A DNA stretch of 64,000 nucleotides from Cryptosporangium phraense (GTDB lineage: Bacteria > Actinomycetota > Actinomycetes > Mycobacteriales > Cryptosporangiaceae), in the NCBI RefSeq assembly GCF_006912135.1, contig NZ_VIRS01000009.1, forward strand, positions 62,001 through 126,000, in the 5' to 3' direction. Under the pieces are notes generated by a model that worked only from the letters and a program-made list of their open reading frames with translations, was not told the origin of the DNA and ran no database searches. Positions 38,926 to 50,216 of this stretch are shown one piece after another; positions within the stretch are counted from its first letter, which is position 1, and each line of letters opens with the position of its first letter. Made by a program: the position numbers and the translations under genes.

Positions 38926-39378
38926 ATGGACGACGATCTGCCCCGGATGCCGGGTATGCGGGAAGCGGCGCTGCGGCGTCGGCGGGAGACCGCTGGTGCG
39001 CTGGCCGACCAGCGGCGGGCCGCCGGGCTCTCGCAGACCGAGGTCGCGGCCCGGATGGGCACGTCGCAGTCGTCCGTGGCCCGGCTGGAGGCGGGGGAGG
39101 TGGATCCGCGGATGTCGACGCTGGATCGGTACGCCGAGGCGTTGGGCGGGCGGCTCGACGTGTCGTTGCGGTTCGAGCCCGGGCATTCCGCGGGTCGGCC
39201 GTTCGCTTCGCCGGTGCGCCCGTTCCCCGGCGTCGTCGCGCCGGGTTTTCGTCCGGATCCCGGGGTGGGTGCGGGGCCTGATGCGGCGCCGGTGCGGCCG
39301 GCGGCGGCGCATCTGCCTACCTCGCCGGTGGCCGGCGACTCACCTACCCCGCGGAACCCCAACGATCGACGGTGGTGA
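38926..39378 (+). CDS. XRE-family helix-turn-helix regulator
   Basis: 150 residues from the ATG at 38926; an in-frame GTG at 38890 lies inside the promoter and is rejected. The HTH covers about residues 22-75: LADQRRAAGLSQTEVAARMG, TSQSSVARLEAGEVDPRMST, then LDRYAEALGGRLDVSLRFE, the pattern of HigA/Xre-type repressors. A Pro/Ala-rich tail of about 65 residues follows with no clear domain. The operator over its promoter suggests autoregulation. The ClpP-like gene starts 5 bp after the stop, so regulator and pseudo-protease form one operon, transcribed between iscS and mnmA. Confidence 0.88.
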   Translation: MDDDLPRMPGMREAALRRRRETAGALADQRRAAGLSQTEVAARMGTSQSSVARLEAGEVDPRMSTLDRYAEALGGRLDVSLRFEPGHSAGRPFASPVRPFPGVVAPGFRPDPGVGAGPDAAPVRPAAAHLPTSPVAGDSPTPRNPNDRRW

Positions 39379-39383
39379 TCCTC

Positions 39384-40118
39384 ATGTCTTCCGCAACCTG
39401 GTTCCCTCCCGAGCGCCCGTCCCGCCCCTGGCCGGGCGAGCCGACGCAACCCGAGTGGCGCCCGCCGGGCTGGCAACCGCCGCCCCAGCCGCCGGAGACC
39501 CCTCGGCCCCAGCCGTTCTGGCCGCCGACCCCGCCGCCCCAGCCTCCGCAGCCTCCGCAGTCTCCGGCCGAGGACGTCCGCGAGCTCTGGGAGGACCGCC
39601 TCCTCGACCAGCGGATCGTGCAGGTCAACGGCCCGATCGACGCCGACTCCGCGAACCGGATCGCGTCCCGGCTGCTGCTGCTCGACACGCGCACGACCCG
39701 CCCGGTGACGCTCCGGCTCAACAGCGGAACGGCCGATCTCTCCGCGGTCTGGACGGTCGTCGACACGCTCGACGCGTTGGCCGTCCCGGTGCACGCGCTG
39801 GTCGTCGGCGAGCTGGGCGGCGGCAGCCTGGCGCTGCTCACCGCGGTCGCCGAGCGGTACGCGCACCCGCACGCACGGTTCCGGCTGTCGGAGCCGTCGC
39901 TGCCGTCGATCACCGGCACGGCCGGAGAGCTGGCCGGCGAGGCGGCGGCCAACCAGAAGCTCGTCGAGTCGTTCCACGCGAGGCTGGCCGAGCTGACGGG
40001 AAGGCCGCTGGACGACATCGAGGCCGATTTCCGTCGCGGCCGGTTCCTGACCGCCGACGACGCCATCGAGTACGGCCTGATCACCGACGTCCGCCCGAGG
40101 TCCGTCCGGCCCTCGTAG
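39384..40118 (+). CDS. ClpP-fold protein without catalytic triad (pseudo-protease)
   Basis: 244 residues from the ATG at 39384; a GTG at 39375, overlapping the regulator stop, is also possible. Residues 1-62 are Pro/Trp-rich and probably disordered. Residues 65-237 align with ClpP: VNGPIDADSANRIASRLLLL, VVDTLDALAVPVHALVVGEL, PHARFRLSEPS and FLTADDAIEYGLI. Compared with ClpP (GQAAS, IHQP, RDRF), the triad positions read Gly146, Ser169 and Gly219. No proteolysis is expected; an assembly or binding role is more likely. It forms an operon with the XRE regulator. No Clp ATPase gene is nearby. Confidence 0.85.
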   Translation: MSSATWFPPERPSRPWPGEPTQPEWRPPGWQPPPQPPETPRPQPFWPPTPPPQPPQPPQSPAEDVRELWEDRLLDQRIVQVNGPIDADSANRIASRLLLLDTRTTRPVTLRLNSGTADLSAVWTVVDTLDALAVPVHALVVGELGGGSLALLTAVAERYAHPHARFRLSEPSLPSITGTAGELAGEAAANQKLVESFHARLAELTGRPLDDIEADFRRGRFLTADDAIEYGLITDVRPRSVRPS

Positions 40119-40229
40119 CCGCCCGAGGCGGTGTGCGGTCCGGCGACCCATAGCTCGCCAAACCGCACGACGTCTCGCGCGGCGCGCCCCGGTACGCTCG
40201 TACCGAGCCCAATCGGGAGGAGCAGGGAA

Positions 40230-41306
40230 ATGCGCGTGCTGGCGGCGATGTCCGGCGGGGTCGACTCCGCGGTGGCGGCTGCCCGCGCCAAAGACGCCGG
40301 GCACGACGTCACCGGCGTCCACCTCGCGCTCTCGCCCTCCCCGCAGCAGCACCGCCTGGGCGCCCGCGGCTGCTGCACGGTCGAGGACTCCCGCGACGCG
40401 TCCCGCGCCGCCGACGTCATCGGCATCCCGTTCTACGTCTGGGCCATGGCCGACGAGTTCGGCCGGGACGTCGTCGACGACTTCGTCGCCGAGTACGCGG
40501 CCGGGCGCACGCCGAACCCGTGCCTGCGCTGCAACGAGAAGATCAAGTTCGAGGCGGTCCTCGACCGCGCGATCGCGCTCGGCTTCGACGCGGTCGTCAC
40601 CGGCCATCACGCCCGGCTCGAGCAGGGCGTTCTGCGCCGCAGCGTCGACGAGGGCAAGGACCAGTCGTACGTCCTCGCGGTGCTGCGTCCCGACCAGCTC
40701 GCGCACGCGATGTTCCCGCTCGGCGACTCCACCAAGGCGCAGGTCCGCGAGGAGGCCGCACGCCGCGGCCTCGGCGTCGCCGAGAAGCCCGACTCGCACG
40801 ACATCTGCTTCATCCCCGACGGCGACACGGCCGGCTTCCTGCGCAAGCACCTCGGAGACAGCCCCGGCGACATCGTCGACGACACCACCGGCGAGGTGCT
40901 GGGCAGCCACAGCGGCGCCTTCGCGTACACCGTCGGCCAGCGCCGGGGCCTCAAGCTCGGCCGCCCCGCCGCCGACGGCAAGCCCCGCTACGTCCTCGAC
41001 ATCTCCCCGGTGTCGAACACGGTCCGCGTCGGTCCGGCCGAGGCCCTCGACGTCGACGAGGTCGTCGGCGTGCGACCGGTCTGGACGAACGGCCCGCGCA
41101 CCGAGCCGTTCGAGTGCCTCGCCCAGCTGCGCGCCCACGGCCAGGTGTTCCCGGCCACCGCGTCCCCCGACGGCGACCGCTGGATCGTCCGCCTCCACGC
41201 CCCGGCGCGCGGTATCGCCGCCGGTCAGGCCGTGGTTCTCTACGACGGCGACGCCGTCGTCGGCTCGGCCACGATCGACGCCGCCCACAAGACGGTCCCC
41301 GCCTAG
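40230..41306 (+). CDS. mnmA: tRNA-specific 2-thiouridylase MnmA
   Basis: 358 residues from the ATG at 40230 with GGGAGGAG upstream. The PP-loop [20 protein letters not shown], the first catalytic cysteine in [14 protein letters not shown], the second in [18 protein letters not shown], and the C-terminal RRGLKLG and [16 protein letters not shown] regions are all intact. It thiolates the wobble uridine of tRNA Lys, Glu and Gln with sulfur relayed from IscS. A small inverted repeat (GGTACG, CGTACC; 40191-40204) overlaps a TACGCT -10-like element about 30 bp upstream. It is followed by about 200 bp without a gene or clear signal. Confidence 0.96.
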   Translation: MRVLAAMSGGVDSAVAAARAKDAGHDVTGVHLALSPSPQQHRLGARGCCTVEDSRDASRAADVIGIPFYVWAMADEFGRDVVDDFVAEYAAGRTPNPCLRCNEKIKFEAVLDRAIALGFDAVVTGHHARLEQGVLRRSVDEGKDQSYVLAVLRPDQLAHAMFPLGDSTKAQVREEAARRGLGVAEKPDSHDICFIPDGDTAGFLRKHLGDSPGDIVDDTTGEVLGSHSGAFAYTVGQRRGLKLGRPAADGKPRYVLDISPVSNTVRVGPAEALDVDEVVGVRPVWTNGPRTEPFECLAQLRAHGQVFPATASPDGDRWIVRLHAPARGIAAGQAVVLYDGDAVVGSATIDAAHKTVPA

Positions 41307-41508
41307 AACTACGTGCTTTCTTACGCCTGCCTGGCCGGCCCCGGTCGCTTCCGCACCCGCCGCGCCCACCGTCCGCCGAGACGCCCCGCCACCACGTAGC
41401 GGGTTGCTCACCCACCCTCCGGTTTCTGGGGGTGTGCAGGGGTACCGCTCAGCGAGTTCTCAGTCGTCTCATGGGTACCGATCAGGGCGGCTGCCGATCG
41501 TTGGGCCC

Positions 41509-43491
41509 ATGACCGCGACACTCGCACGTCCCGAGCTCGGCCCCCGATCGTCACCCCACCGGCACGCGCCGCCGCCGGGGCGGGTGAAGCGATTCCTGCG
41601 CGGGCCCGCGCACCAGCCGGGCTGGCATCGGCCCTCGCTGTTCGCGCTGCTGATCGGAACGGCCGCGCTCTACCTGTGGAACCTCTCGGCCTCCGGCTAC
41701 GCGAACGAGTTCTACGCGGCCGCGGTCCAGGCCGCGACCCAGAGCTGGAAGGCCCTGCTGTTCGGCTCGCTGGACAGCGCGAACTACATCACGGTCGACA
41801 AGCCGCCGGCCGCGCTGTGGGTGATGGGCCTCTCCGGCCGGCTCTTCGGCTTCAACTCGTGGAGCATGCTCGCCCCGCAGGCCCTGATGGGCGTCGCCGC
41901 CGTCGGGCTGCTGTACGCCGCCGTGAAGCGGTGGTTCGGGCACGTGGCCGGCCTCTTCGCCGGGGCGGCTCTGGCGCTCACGCCGGTCGCCGTGCTCATG
42001 TTCCGGTTCAACAATCCGGACGCTCTGCTGACGCTGCTGCTGGTGGCCGGCGGGTACTTCATGGTGCGGGCGGTCGAGTCCGGGCGGACGGGCTGGCTGC
42101 TCGCGGCCGGGTCGGCGCTCGGGTTCGGCTTCCTGACGAAGATGCTGCAGGCGTTCCTCGTCTTGCCGGCGTTCGCGCTGGTGTACCTGGTCGCGGGTCA
42201 GCCGCGGACGCGTCGCCGGATCGGGCAGCTGCTGCTGGCCGGGGTGTCGCTGGTGGTCTCGGCCGGTTGGTGGATCGCGCTGGTCGAGCTCTGGCCGGCG
42301 TCGTCCCGTCCGTATGTCGGAGGGTCGGAAGGAAACAGCGCGCTCGAGCTGGCGCTCGGCTACAACGGCCTGAGCCGGCTCACCGGCGGAGAGGGCAACG
42401 GCGGGGGCGGTGGCGGCGGTTTCAGCGGGTCCGCCGGGCTGTTCCGGCTGTTCAACGAGAACATGGGCGGGCAGATCTCATGGCTGTTGCCGGCCGCGCT
42501 GATCGGGCTGGTCGTCGGGCTGGTGCTGACCGCGCGCCGGCCGCGGACCGACCGGACCCGGGCCGCGCTGGTGCTGTGGGGTGGCTGGACGGTGGTCACC
42601 GGGCTGGTGCTCTCGTTCATGGAGGGCACGGTGCACGAGTACTACACGGTCGCGATGGCGCCGGGTGTGGTCGGGACGATCGCGGTGTCGGGCCGGTTGC
42701 TCTGGTCCGAGCGGCGGCGGGTCGTCGGGCGGGTGACGCTGGCGGCGATGGTGGCCGCGACCGGGGTCTGGAGCTACGCGCTGCTGAACCGGACGGCGGA
42801 CTGGTACGCGCCGCTGCGCTACGTGATCGTGGCCGGTGCGGTGGTCGCCGCGGTGGCGCTGCTCGTGGGGACGCGGTGGAAGAAGCTGGCAGCGGTCGCG
42901 CTGATCGCCGGGGTGCTCACCGGCCTGGCCGGCAGCGGCGCCTACGCGGTGCAGACCGCGTCGACCGCGCACAACGGCAGCACGCCGACGGCCGGCCCGG
43001 CCGCCACCGCGACGATGGGCACCGGCGGCCCCGGCGGCGGCACCCGAGGCGGCACCCCGCCCACCGGCGCCCCCTCCACCCAGAACGGCAGCGCCCCCAC
43101 CGCGCGCGCCGGCTCCACGTCGCCAGGCTCAGGGACGTCGGCAAACGCGGGAAACCCGGGTGGCGGAGCCACCAGCGCGGAGCTGACCGCGCTGCTGAAG
43201 AAATCGACCGCGACCTGGGCCGCCGCGGTCGGAACCTCGCAGTCCGCGGCCTCCCTGGAGCTCTCCACCGGAAAGGCGGTCATGTCGATCGGCGGCTGGT
43301 CCGGCAGCGACGAATCGACGACGCTGGCCCAGTTCCAAGCCCTCGTGAAGGCCGGCCGGATCGGCTACTTCATCGCCGGAGGCCAGGGAGGCCAGGGAGA
43401 CGGAGTGCTCAGCCAGATCACGACCTGGGTCGAGGCGAACTACACCGCGACCACGGTCGGCAGCACCACGGTCTACGACCTGACCAGCTGA
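41509..43491 (+). CDS. Polytopic glycosyltransferase, ArnT/PMT (GT39/GT83-like) family
   Basis: 660 residues from the ATG at 41509 (MTATLARPELGPRSSPH). The first loop after helix 1 has SGYANEFYAAAVQAATQSW (acidic catalytic loop) and YITVDKPPAALWVMGLSGRL, both diagnostic of this family. About ten or more transmembrane helices follow. A Gly-rich loop (GEGNGGGGGGGFSG) precedes GLFRLFNENMGGQISWLLP. A Pro/Thr/Gly-rich linker leads to an extracytoplasmic C-terminal domain of about 105 residues (SAELTALLKKSTATWAAAVG onward). It transfers a sugar from a polyprenyl-phosphate donor outside the membrane; the acceptor is unknown. Confidence 0.88.
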   Translation: MTATLARPELGPRSSPHRHAPPPGRVKRFLRGPAHQPGWHRPSLFALLIGTAALYLWNLSASGYANEFYAAAVQAATQSWKALLFGSLDSANYITVDKPPAALWVMGLSGRLFGFNSWSMLAPQALMGVAAVGLLYAAVKRWFGHVAGLFAGAALALTPVAVLMFRFNNPDALLTLLLVAGGYFMVRAVESGRTGWLLAAGSALGFGFLTKMLQAFLVLPAFALVYLVAGQPRTRRRIGQLLLAGVSLVVSAGWWIALVELWPASSRPYVGGSEGNSALELALGYNGLSRLTGGEGNGGGGGGGFSGSAGLFRLFNENMGGQISWLLPAALIGLVVGLVLTARRPRTDRTRAALVLWGGWTVVTGLVLSFMEGTVHEYYTVAMAPGVVGTIAVSGRLLWSERRRVVGRVTLAAMVAATGVWSYALLNRTADWYAPLRYVIVAGAVVAAVALLVGTRWKKLAAVALIAGVLTGLAGSGAYAVQTASTAHNGSTPTAGPAATATMGTGGPGGGTRGGTPPTGAPSTQNGSAPTARAGSTSPGSGTSANAGNPGGGATSAELTALLKKSTATWAAAVGTSQSAASLELSTGKAVMSIGGWSGSDESTTLAQFQALVKAGRIGYFIAGGQGGQGDGVLSQITTWVEANYTATTVGSTTVYDLTS

Positions 43492-43496
43492 CCGGG

Positions 43497-43970
43497 TCAC
43501 GGCTTCCAGACCGAGGCGAAGACCCCGTAGCGCTCCGCGGAGTCGCCGGCGTCCTCGAGACCGTCGATCAGCTTCTCGATCGCGGCCGCGAGGGCGCCGG
43601 CCTGGTCGGCGGTCAGCCGGAGGGTCCGCATCCGCCCACCGATCCGCTCGGCCGAGACGAGCTCGTCGGCGACCGCCCGGGCGATCACCGGGGTGGCGTC
43701 CGGACGGTCGAACGAGATCCGACGCGCCGACCGCTGGTAGTAGTGCTCGGTGCCTCCGCGCACCTGACGGGTCTCGACGATCCGCACCAGCCCGGCCGCC
43801 TCCAGCACCCCGAGGTGGTGCGCGATGTTGCCCTTGCGCTGGTCGAGCCCCTTCGCGAGCTGGCTGATCGTGGCCGGCTGCTGCCCGAGCGCGAACAGCA
43901 GCCGATGCCGCAGCGGATGGCCGAGCGCCCGGTACTGAGCGGCGTCCGAGATCTCGAGGTGTTCGTCCAC
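43497..43970 (-). CDS. ArsR-like winged-helix transcriptional regulator
   Basis: 157 residues from the GTG at 43970 (VDEHLEISDAAQYRALG); earlier starts would lie in the operator. The winged HTH covers 12-75: AQYRALGHPLRHRLLFALGQ, PATISQLAKGLDQRKGNIAH, HLGVLEAAGLVRIVETRQVR. A C-terminal dimerisation/effector part follows (AERIGGRMRTLRLTADQAGA). It has no clustered cysteines, so metal sensing is unlikely. It is divergent from the S41 gene at 44028, and three GTCAAG half-sites fill the gap, so it most likely controls both genes. Its stop is 5 bp from that of the glycosyltransferase on the other strand. Confidence 0.85.
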   Translation of the reverse strand: MDEHLEISDAAQYRALGHPLRHRLLFALGQQPATISQLAKGLDQRKGNIAHHLGVLEAAGLVRIVETRQVRGGTEHYYQRSARRISFDRPDATPVIARAVADELVSAERIGGRMRTLRLTADQAGALAAAIEKLIDGLEDAGDSAERYGVFASVWKP

Positions 43971-43980
43971 GGGTCCAAGA

Positions 43981-44007
43981 GTCAAGACCTCTTGACGCTT
44001 TGTCAAG
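43981..44007. promoter_or_regulatory. Triple GTCAAG operator between regulator and S41 gene
   Basis: Half-sites GTCAAG (43981-43986), CTTGAC (43991-43996) and GTCAAG (44002-44007) alternate in orientation, forming two overlapping palindromes with 4-nt and 5-nt spacers. The middle half-site contains a TTGAC -35-like element. The location between two divergent genes fits a binding site of the winged-helix regulator. Confidence 0.65.
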
Positions 44008-44027
44008 CGCGCTGCTTCACTGCCTAC

Positions 44028-44939
44028 ATGCGACAAGACGAGATCGACGCGATGATCGACCGGACTATCGAGTTACTCGACCGGTACGTGTTCCCCGACG
44101 TGGGCGCCAAGGCGGCCACCGCGGTGCGGTCGGCGCAGTCGGCCGGGCGCTACCCCGACGGCCTCGAGCCGGACGCGCTCGCCGACCTCGTCACCGAGGA
44201 CCTGCAGACGATCAACGGCGACAAACACCTGCGCCTGCAGTTCACGTCCGAGGCGCTGCCGCTGAGCACCGGGGACGAGACCGCCGACGAGGCCGAGGAG
44301 CGCGCCCAGGAGGTCCGGGAGGCTGCCCGCACCGGCGGCGGCTTCGCCAAGGTCGAGCGGCTCGACGGCAACGTGGCCTACCTCGAGATCGACCTGCTCT
44401 GGCCGCCGGAGATCGCCGCGCCGGCCGCGACCGCGGCGATGACGCTGGCCGACGGGGCCGACGGCCTCGTTCTCGACCTGCGCCGCTGCCGGGGCGGGTC
44501 GCCGTACCAGGTCGCGTTCCTCTGCAGTTACCTGTTCGGGCCCGAGCCGGTGCACCTCAACGACCTCTACTTCCGCGCCTCGGACGAGACCCGGCAGTTC
44601 TGGACGTCGTCGTTCGTGCCCGGCCCGCGCTTCGGCAGCGAGCGCCCGGTAGTGGTGCTGACCAGCGGTTCCACGTTCTCCGGAGGAGAGGAGCTGGCCT
44701 GGGACCTGAAGGAGCTCGGGCGGGCGACGCTGATCGGCGAGACCACCCGGGGCGGGGCCCACCCGGTCGATCGGATCCAGGTGCACCCCCACCTGCGGGT
44801 GACGATCCCGATCGCCCGGTCGATCAGCCCCCGCACCGGCCGGAACTGGGAGGGCGTCGGGGTGGTGCCGGACATCGAGGTGGTCGCCTCGGCCGCGCTC
44901 GACCGGGCGCTGGATCATCTGCGGACTCTGACCAGCTAA
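44028..44939 (+). CDS. S41 family peptidase, IRBP/tail-specific type
   Basis: 303 residues. An N-terminal helical domain (MRQDEIDAMIDRTIELLDRY, then FPDVGAKAATAVRSAQSAGR) precedes the S41 core: VAYLEIDLLWPPEIAAPAAT, DGLVLDLRRCRGGSPYQVAF and TSGSTFSGGEELAWDLKELG, the nucleophile Ser being that of TFSGG. The lysine used by Tsp-type peptidases is Gly here (GETTRGGAHP), as I recall for the IRBP-like branch. No signal peptide or PDZ domain is seen, so it is cytoplasmic. It lies divergent from the winged-helix regulator across the GTCAAG operator. Confidence 0.87.
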   Translation: MRQDEIDAMIDRTIELLDRYVFPDVGAKAATAVRSAQSAGRYPDGLEPDALADLVTEDLQTINGDKHLRLQFTSEALPLSTGDETADEAEERAQEVREAARTGGGFAKVERLDGNVAYLEIDLLWPPEIAAPAATAAMTLADGADGLVLDLRRCRGGSPYQVAFLCSYLFGPEPVHLNDLYFRASDETRQFWTSSFVPGPRFGSERPVVVLTSGSTFSGGEELAWDLKELGRATLIGETTRGGAHPVDRIQVHPHLRVTIPIARSISPRTGRNWEGVGVVPDIEVVASAALDRALDHLRTLTS

Positions 44940-44951
44940 TAAGGTTCAGGG

Positions 44952-48187
<3,236 letters not shown>

Positions 48188-48258
48188 AGCTAGGTCTACC
48201 CCGGATCGGCCATCGGCCTCCACTGTGGTGGCCGCGCCGGACCGGCAGGGTCTGGGGT

Positions 48259-48477
48259 ATGACGGTGGTGCAGGTCCTGGCGGTGCTGGGCACGGTGTTG
48301 ATCGCCTGCTGCGAGGAGTTCGGGCGGCCGATCACGATCGTGGCCGGCTCGGTCGTGATCGCTCAGATCGCCGAGATCGTCGCCCGGGTTCAGGCCGCAC
48401 GCGACGACCCCGAGGTTATCCGGGAGCCAGCTTCACCTCCTTGTCGGTCCCGTCCGTCGGGCGCTGGTCGTGGGTGA
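48259..48477 (+). CDS. Possible small membrane protein (72 aa)
   Basis: Weakly supported. MTVVQVLAVLGTVLIACCEE and GRPITIVAGSVVIAQIAEIV form two plausible hydrophobic helices, and CAGGGT lies 7 nt before the ATG. The last 20 residues (PASPPCRSRPSGAGRG) look like random GC-rich sequence, so the true gene may have been longer and altered. The 459-bp gap between ligA and the ArfB gene (48188-48646) otherwise holds no recognised gene; a weak hairpin at 48215-48233 may end the ligA transcript. Confidence 0.35.
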   Translation: MTVVQVLAVLGTVLIACCEEFGRPITIVAGSVVIAQIAEIVARVQAARDDPEVIREPASPPCRSRPSGAGRG

Positions 48478-48646
48478 GCACTGGGCCCCGCCGCCGACGA
48501 TCGCCGCGCCCAGCCAGAACCGGGCCGGCGCGGCGAGCGCGCCGGTCGCCGGCACGCCGTCGGTGATCCGTCCGAAGGCCCAGACGGCGGTGCTCCGGCC
48601 GCATCAGCGGCCGGAAGCGCCGGAACGTCCGAAGGATGAGCGTTGA

Positions 48647-49078
48647 TCAATCGTCGTTGTTACGGCGCAGGCGCTTGGTCTGCGAGCGCCGGGCCTTCTC
48701 GCTCAACCGGCGCTCGACCGAACCGCGGCTCGGCCGGGTCGGCCGGCGCGGACGCGGCGGCGGCGCGATCGCCTCGGAGAGCAGGGCGGCGAGCCGCTCC
48801 TCGGCCGCCAGCCGGTTCCGGTACTGCGAGCGGTGCTCGGACGCGGCGACCGTGACGACCCCGTCGACGAGCCGGCCGGCCAGCCGCTCGCGGGCGCGCT
48901 CCTTCATCACCGGGCCGAGCGCCGAGGAGGCCTCCAGGTCCCAGGACAGCTCGACCCGCGAGTCCGCGGTGTTCACCGACTGCCCGCCGGGCCCGCTCGA
49001 CCGGGAGAACCGCCAGTAGAGCTCGGCCTCCGGTATGACGACCGAGCCTCGAACTTTCAACGGCCCGGGCATATCCAC
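48647..49078 (-). CDS. arfB: Ribosome rescue peptidyl-tRNA hydrolase ArfB (YaeJ/ICT1 type)
   Basis: 143 residues, the family length. The catalytic GGQ motif lies in RFSRSSGPGGQSVNTADSRV. VTVAASEHRSQYRNRLAAEE is the conserved domain helix. The basic tail PTRPSRGSVERRLSEKARRS, then KRLRR, enters the mRNA channel of stalled ribosomes in known ArfB. It releases peptides from non-stop ribosomes independently of a stop codon. It lacks the codon-recognition domains of RF1/RF2, as expected. It is a single gene, divergent from the NAD(P)-binding protein gene. Confidence 0.93.
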   Translation of the reverse strand: MDMPGPLKVRGSVVIPEAELYWRFSRSSGPGGQSVNTADSRVELSWDLEASSALGPVMKERARERLAGRLVDGVVTVAASEHRSQYRNRLAAEERLAALLSEAIAPPPRPRRPTRPSRGSVERRLSEKARRSQTKRLRRNNDD

Positions 49079-49130
49079 AGCCTGCCACGGCCCGCCGACG
49101 CATTTTCCGCCGCACGACTACGGTGGAGGC

Positions 49131-49796
49131 ATGCGAGTCGTCATAGCGGGTGGGCACGGGAAGATCGCACTGCGGCTCGAGCGGTTGCTGAGCTCGGACG
49201 GAGACCAGCCGGTCGGCATCATCCGAAATCCCGATCACGCCGCCGACGTCGAAGCGGCGGGAGCCGAGGCCGTCGTCCTCGACCTGGAGAAGGCCTCGGT
49301 CGACGAGGTCGCCGCGGTCGTCCGGGGCGCCGACGCGGTCGTGTTCGCGGCCGGGGCCGGCCCGGGAAGCGGCGCGGCCCGCAAGGACACGGTCGACCGC
49401 GGAGCGGCCGCCCTGCTCGCCGACGCCGCCGAGGCGGCCGGCGTCGACCGGTACCTCATGGTGTCGGCGATCGGCGTTGAGAAAGACCCGCCGGCGGGCA
49501 CCGACGCCGTCTACTCGGCCTACCTGAAGGCCAAGCGGGCGGCCGACCACGACCTGATGAACCGCAAGCTGGCCTGGACGATCATCCGCCCGGGTGGCCT
49601 CACCGACGAGCCCGGCACCGGCCGGGTCGCGCTCGACGTCGAAGTGGAGCGCGGTTCGATCTCCCGCGACGACGTCGCCGAGGTCCTGCTAGCGGCCCTG
49701 CGCCGTCCGTTCACCGCCGGGCTGGCGCTGGAACTGGTCGAGGGCACGGTCCCGATCGTTCCGGCTCTGACCGACGCGGCCGGCGACCGCATCTGA
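49131..49796 (+). CDS. NAD(P)-binding Rossmann protein (atypical SDR, SDR_a5-like)
   Basis: 221 residues from the ATG at 49131. The nucleotide-binding motif VVIAGGHGKIALRLERLLSS is at the N terminus. GADAVVFAAGAGPGSGAARK, DRYLMVSAIGVEKDPPAG and KRAADHDLMNRKLAWTIIRP (the YxxxK region reads YLKAKRAAD) place it with NAD(P)H-binding sugar-epimerase-like reductases related to YwnB. TACGGT at 49119-49124 lies 6 nt before the ATG, although GGTGGAGG could also bind ribosomes. The substrate is unknown. A 7-bp hairpin at 49821-49838 follows. Confidence 0.88.
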   Translation: MRVVIAGGHGKIALRLERLLSSDGDQPVGIIRNPDHAADVEAAGAEAVVLDLEKASVDEVAAVVRGADAVVFAAGAGPGSGAARKDTVDRGAAALLADAAEAAGVDRYLMVSAIGVEKDPPAGTDAVYSAYLKAKRAADHDLMNRKLAWTIIRPGGLTDEPGTGRVALDVEVERGSISRDDVAEVLLAALRRPFTAGLALELVEGTVPIVPALTDAAGDRI

Positions 49797-49820
49797 TTAC
49801 GCGTACGTAACCATCCGAGT

Positions 49821-49838
49821 GCCCGCCGCGTGGCGGGC
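49821..49838 (+). terminator. 7-bp hairpin between the Rossmann gene and gatC
   Basis: gcccgcc (49821-49827) and ggcgggc (49832-49838) are perfect arms with a 4-nt loop, 25 bp after the stop. No T-run follows. Probable weak terminator before the gatCAB promoter. Confidence 0.4.
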
Positions 49839-49848
49839 GTAACGCGGT

Positions 49849-49877
49849 GTGAGCCACCCCGGCCTGCGCCGTAGGAT
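49849..49877 (+). promoter_or_regulatory. Putative gatCAB promoter
   Basis: TAGGAT at 49872-49877 fits the actinobacterial TAnnnT -10, and GTGAGC 17 nt upstream is a poor -35. It leaves a 5' leader of about 30 nt carrying the GAGGGG ribosome site of gatC. Confidence 0.4.
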
Positions 49878-49914
49878 GCAGCGAGCATTTATCGATACGA
49901 GGGGAACCATTCCC

Positions 49915-50214
49915 ATGCCCGCCATCTCCCGCGAGGAGGTCGCGCACCTCGCCCGGCTTGCCCGGCTCGCGGTCACCGACGACGAACTGGACACGTTCGC
50001 CGGCCAGCTCGACGTGATCCTCGGCTCGGTCGCCCGGGTCAGCGAGGTCGCCGCCGACGACATCCCGCCGACCAGCCACGCGGTGCCGCTCACCAACGTG
50101 CTCCGGGAAGACGTGGTCCGGCCCTCCATCGACCGGGAGATGGTGCTGCTCGCCGCCCCCGCGGCCGAGGACGGGCGATTTCGCGTCCCGCGCATCCTGA
50201 CCGAGGAGGAGTGA
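49915..50214 (+). CDS. gatC: Asp/Glu-tRNA(Asn/Gln) amidotransferase subunit C
   Basis: 99 residues from the ATG at 49915: [40 protein letters not shown] and [10 protein letters not shown] are family hallmarks. It is the small belt subunit that stabilises GatA-GatB. GAGGGGAA upstream serves as ribosome site. gatA starts 2 bp after the stop, and gatB overlaps gatA, giving a tight gatCAB operon. The operon supplies Gln-tRNA(Gln) (and perhaps Asn-tRNA) by transamidation. Confidence 0.95.
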   Translation: MPAISREEVAHLARLARLAVTDDELDTFAGQLDVILGSVARVSEVAADDIPPTSHAVPLTNVLREDVVRPSIDREMVLLAAPAAEDGRFRVPRILTEEE

Positions 50215-50216
50215 GT

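Noticed and set aside
39804-39950. Calling the ClpP-like protein an active Clp protease subunit
   Set aside because: All three triad positions are substituted in the by-eye alignment, so protease activity is not supported.
40191-40204. GGTACG/CGTACC inverted repeat before mnmA as an operator
   Set aside because: Only 6-bp arms and no adjacent regulator gene; recorded in the mnmA entry but too weak for a separate call.
48390-48650. Minus-strand frames of 62-86 residues between ligA and the ArfB gene
   Set aside because: Arg/Pro/Ala-rich composition, no ribosome site, no recognisable motif.
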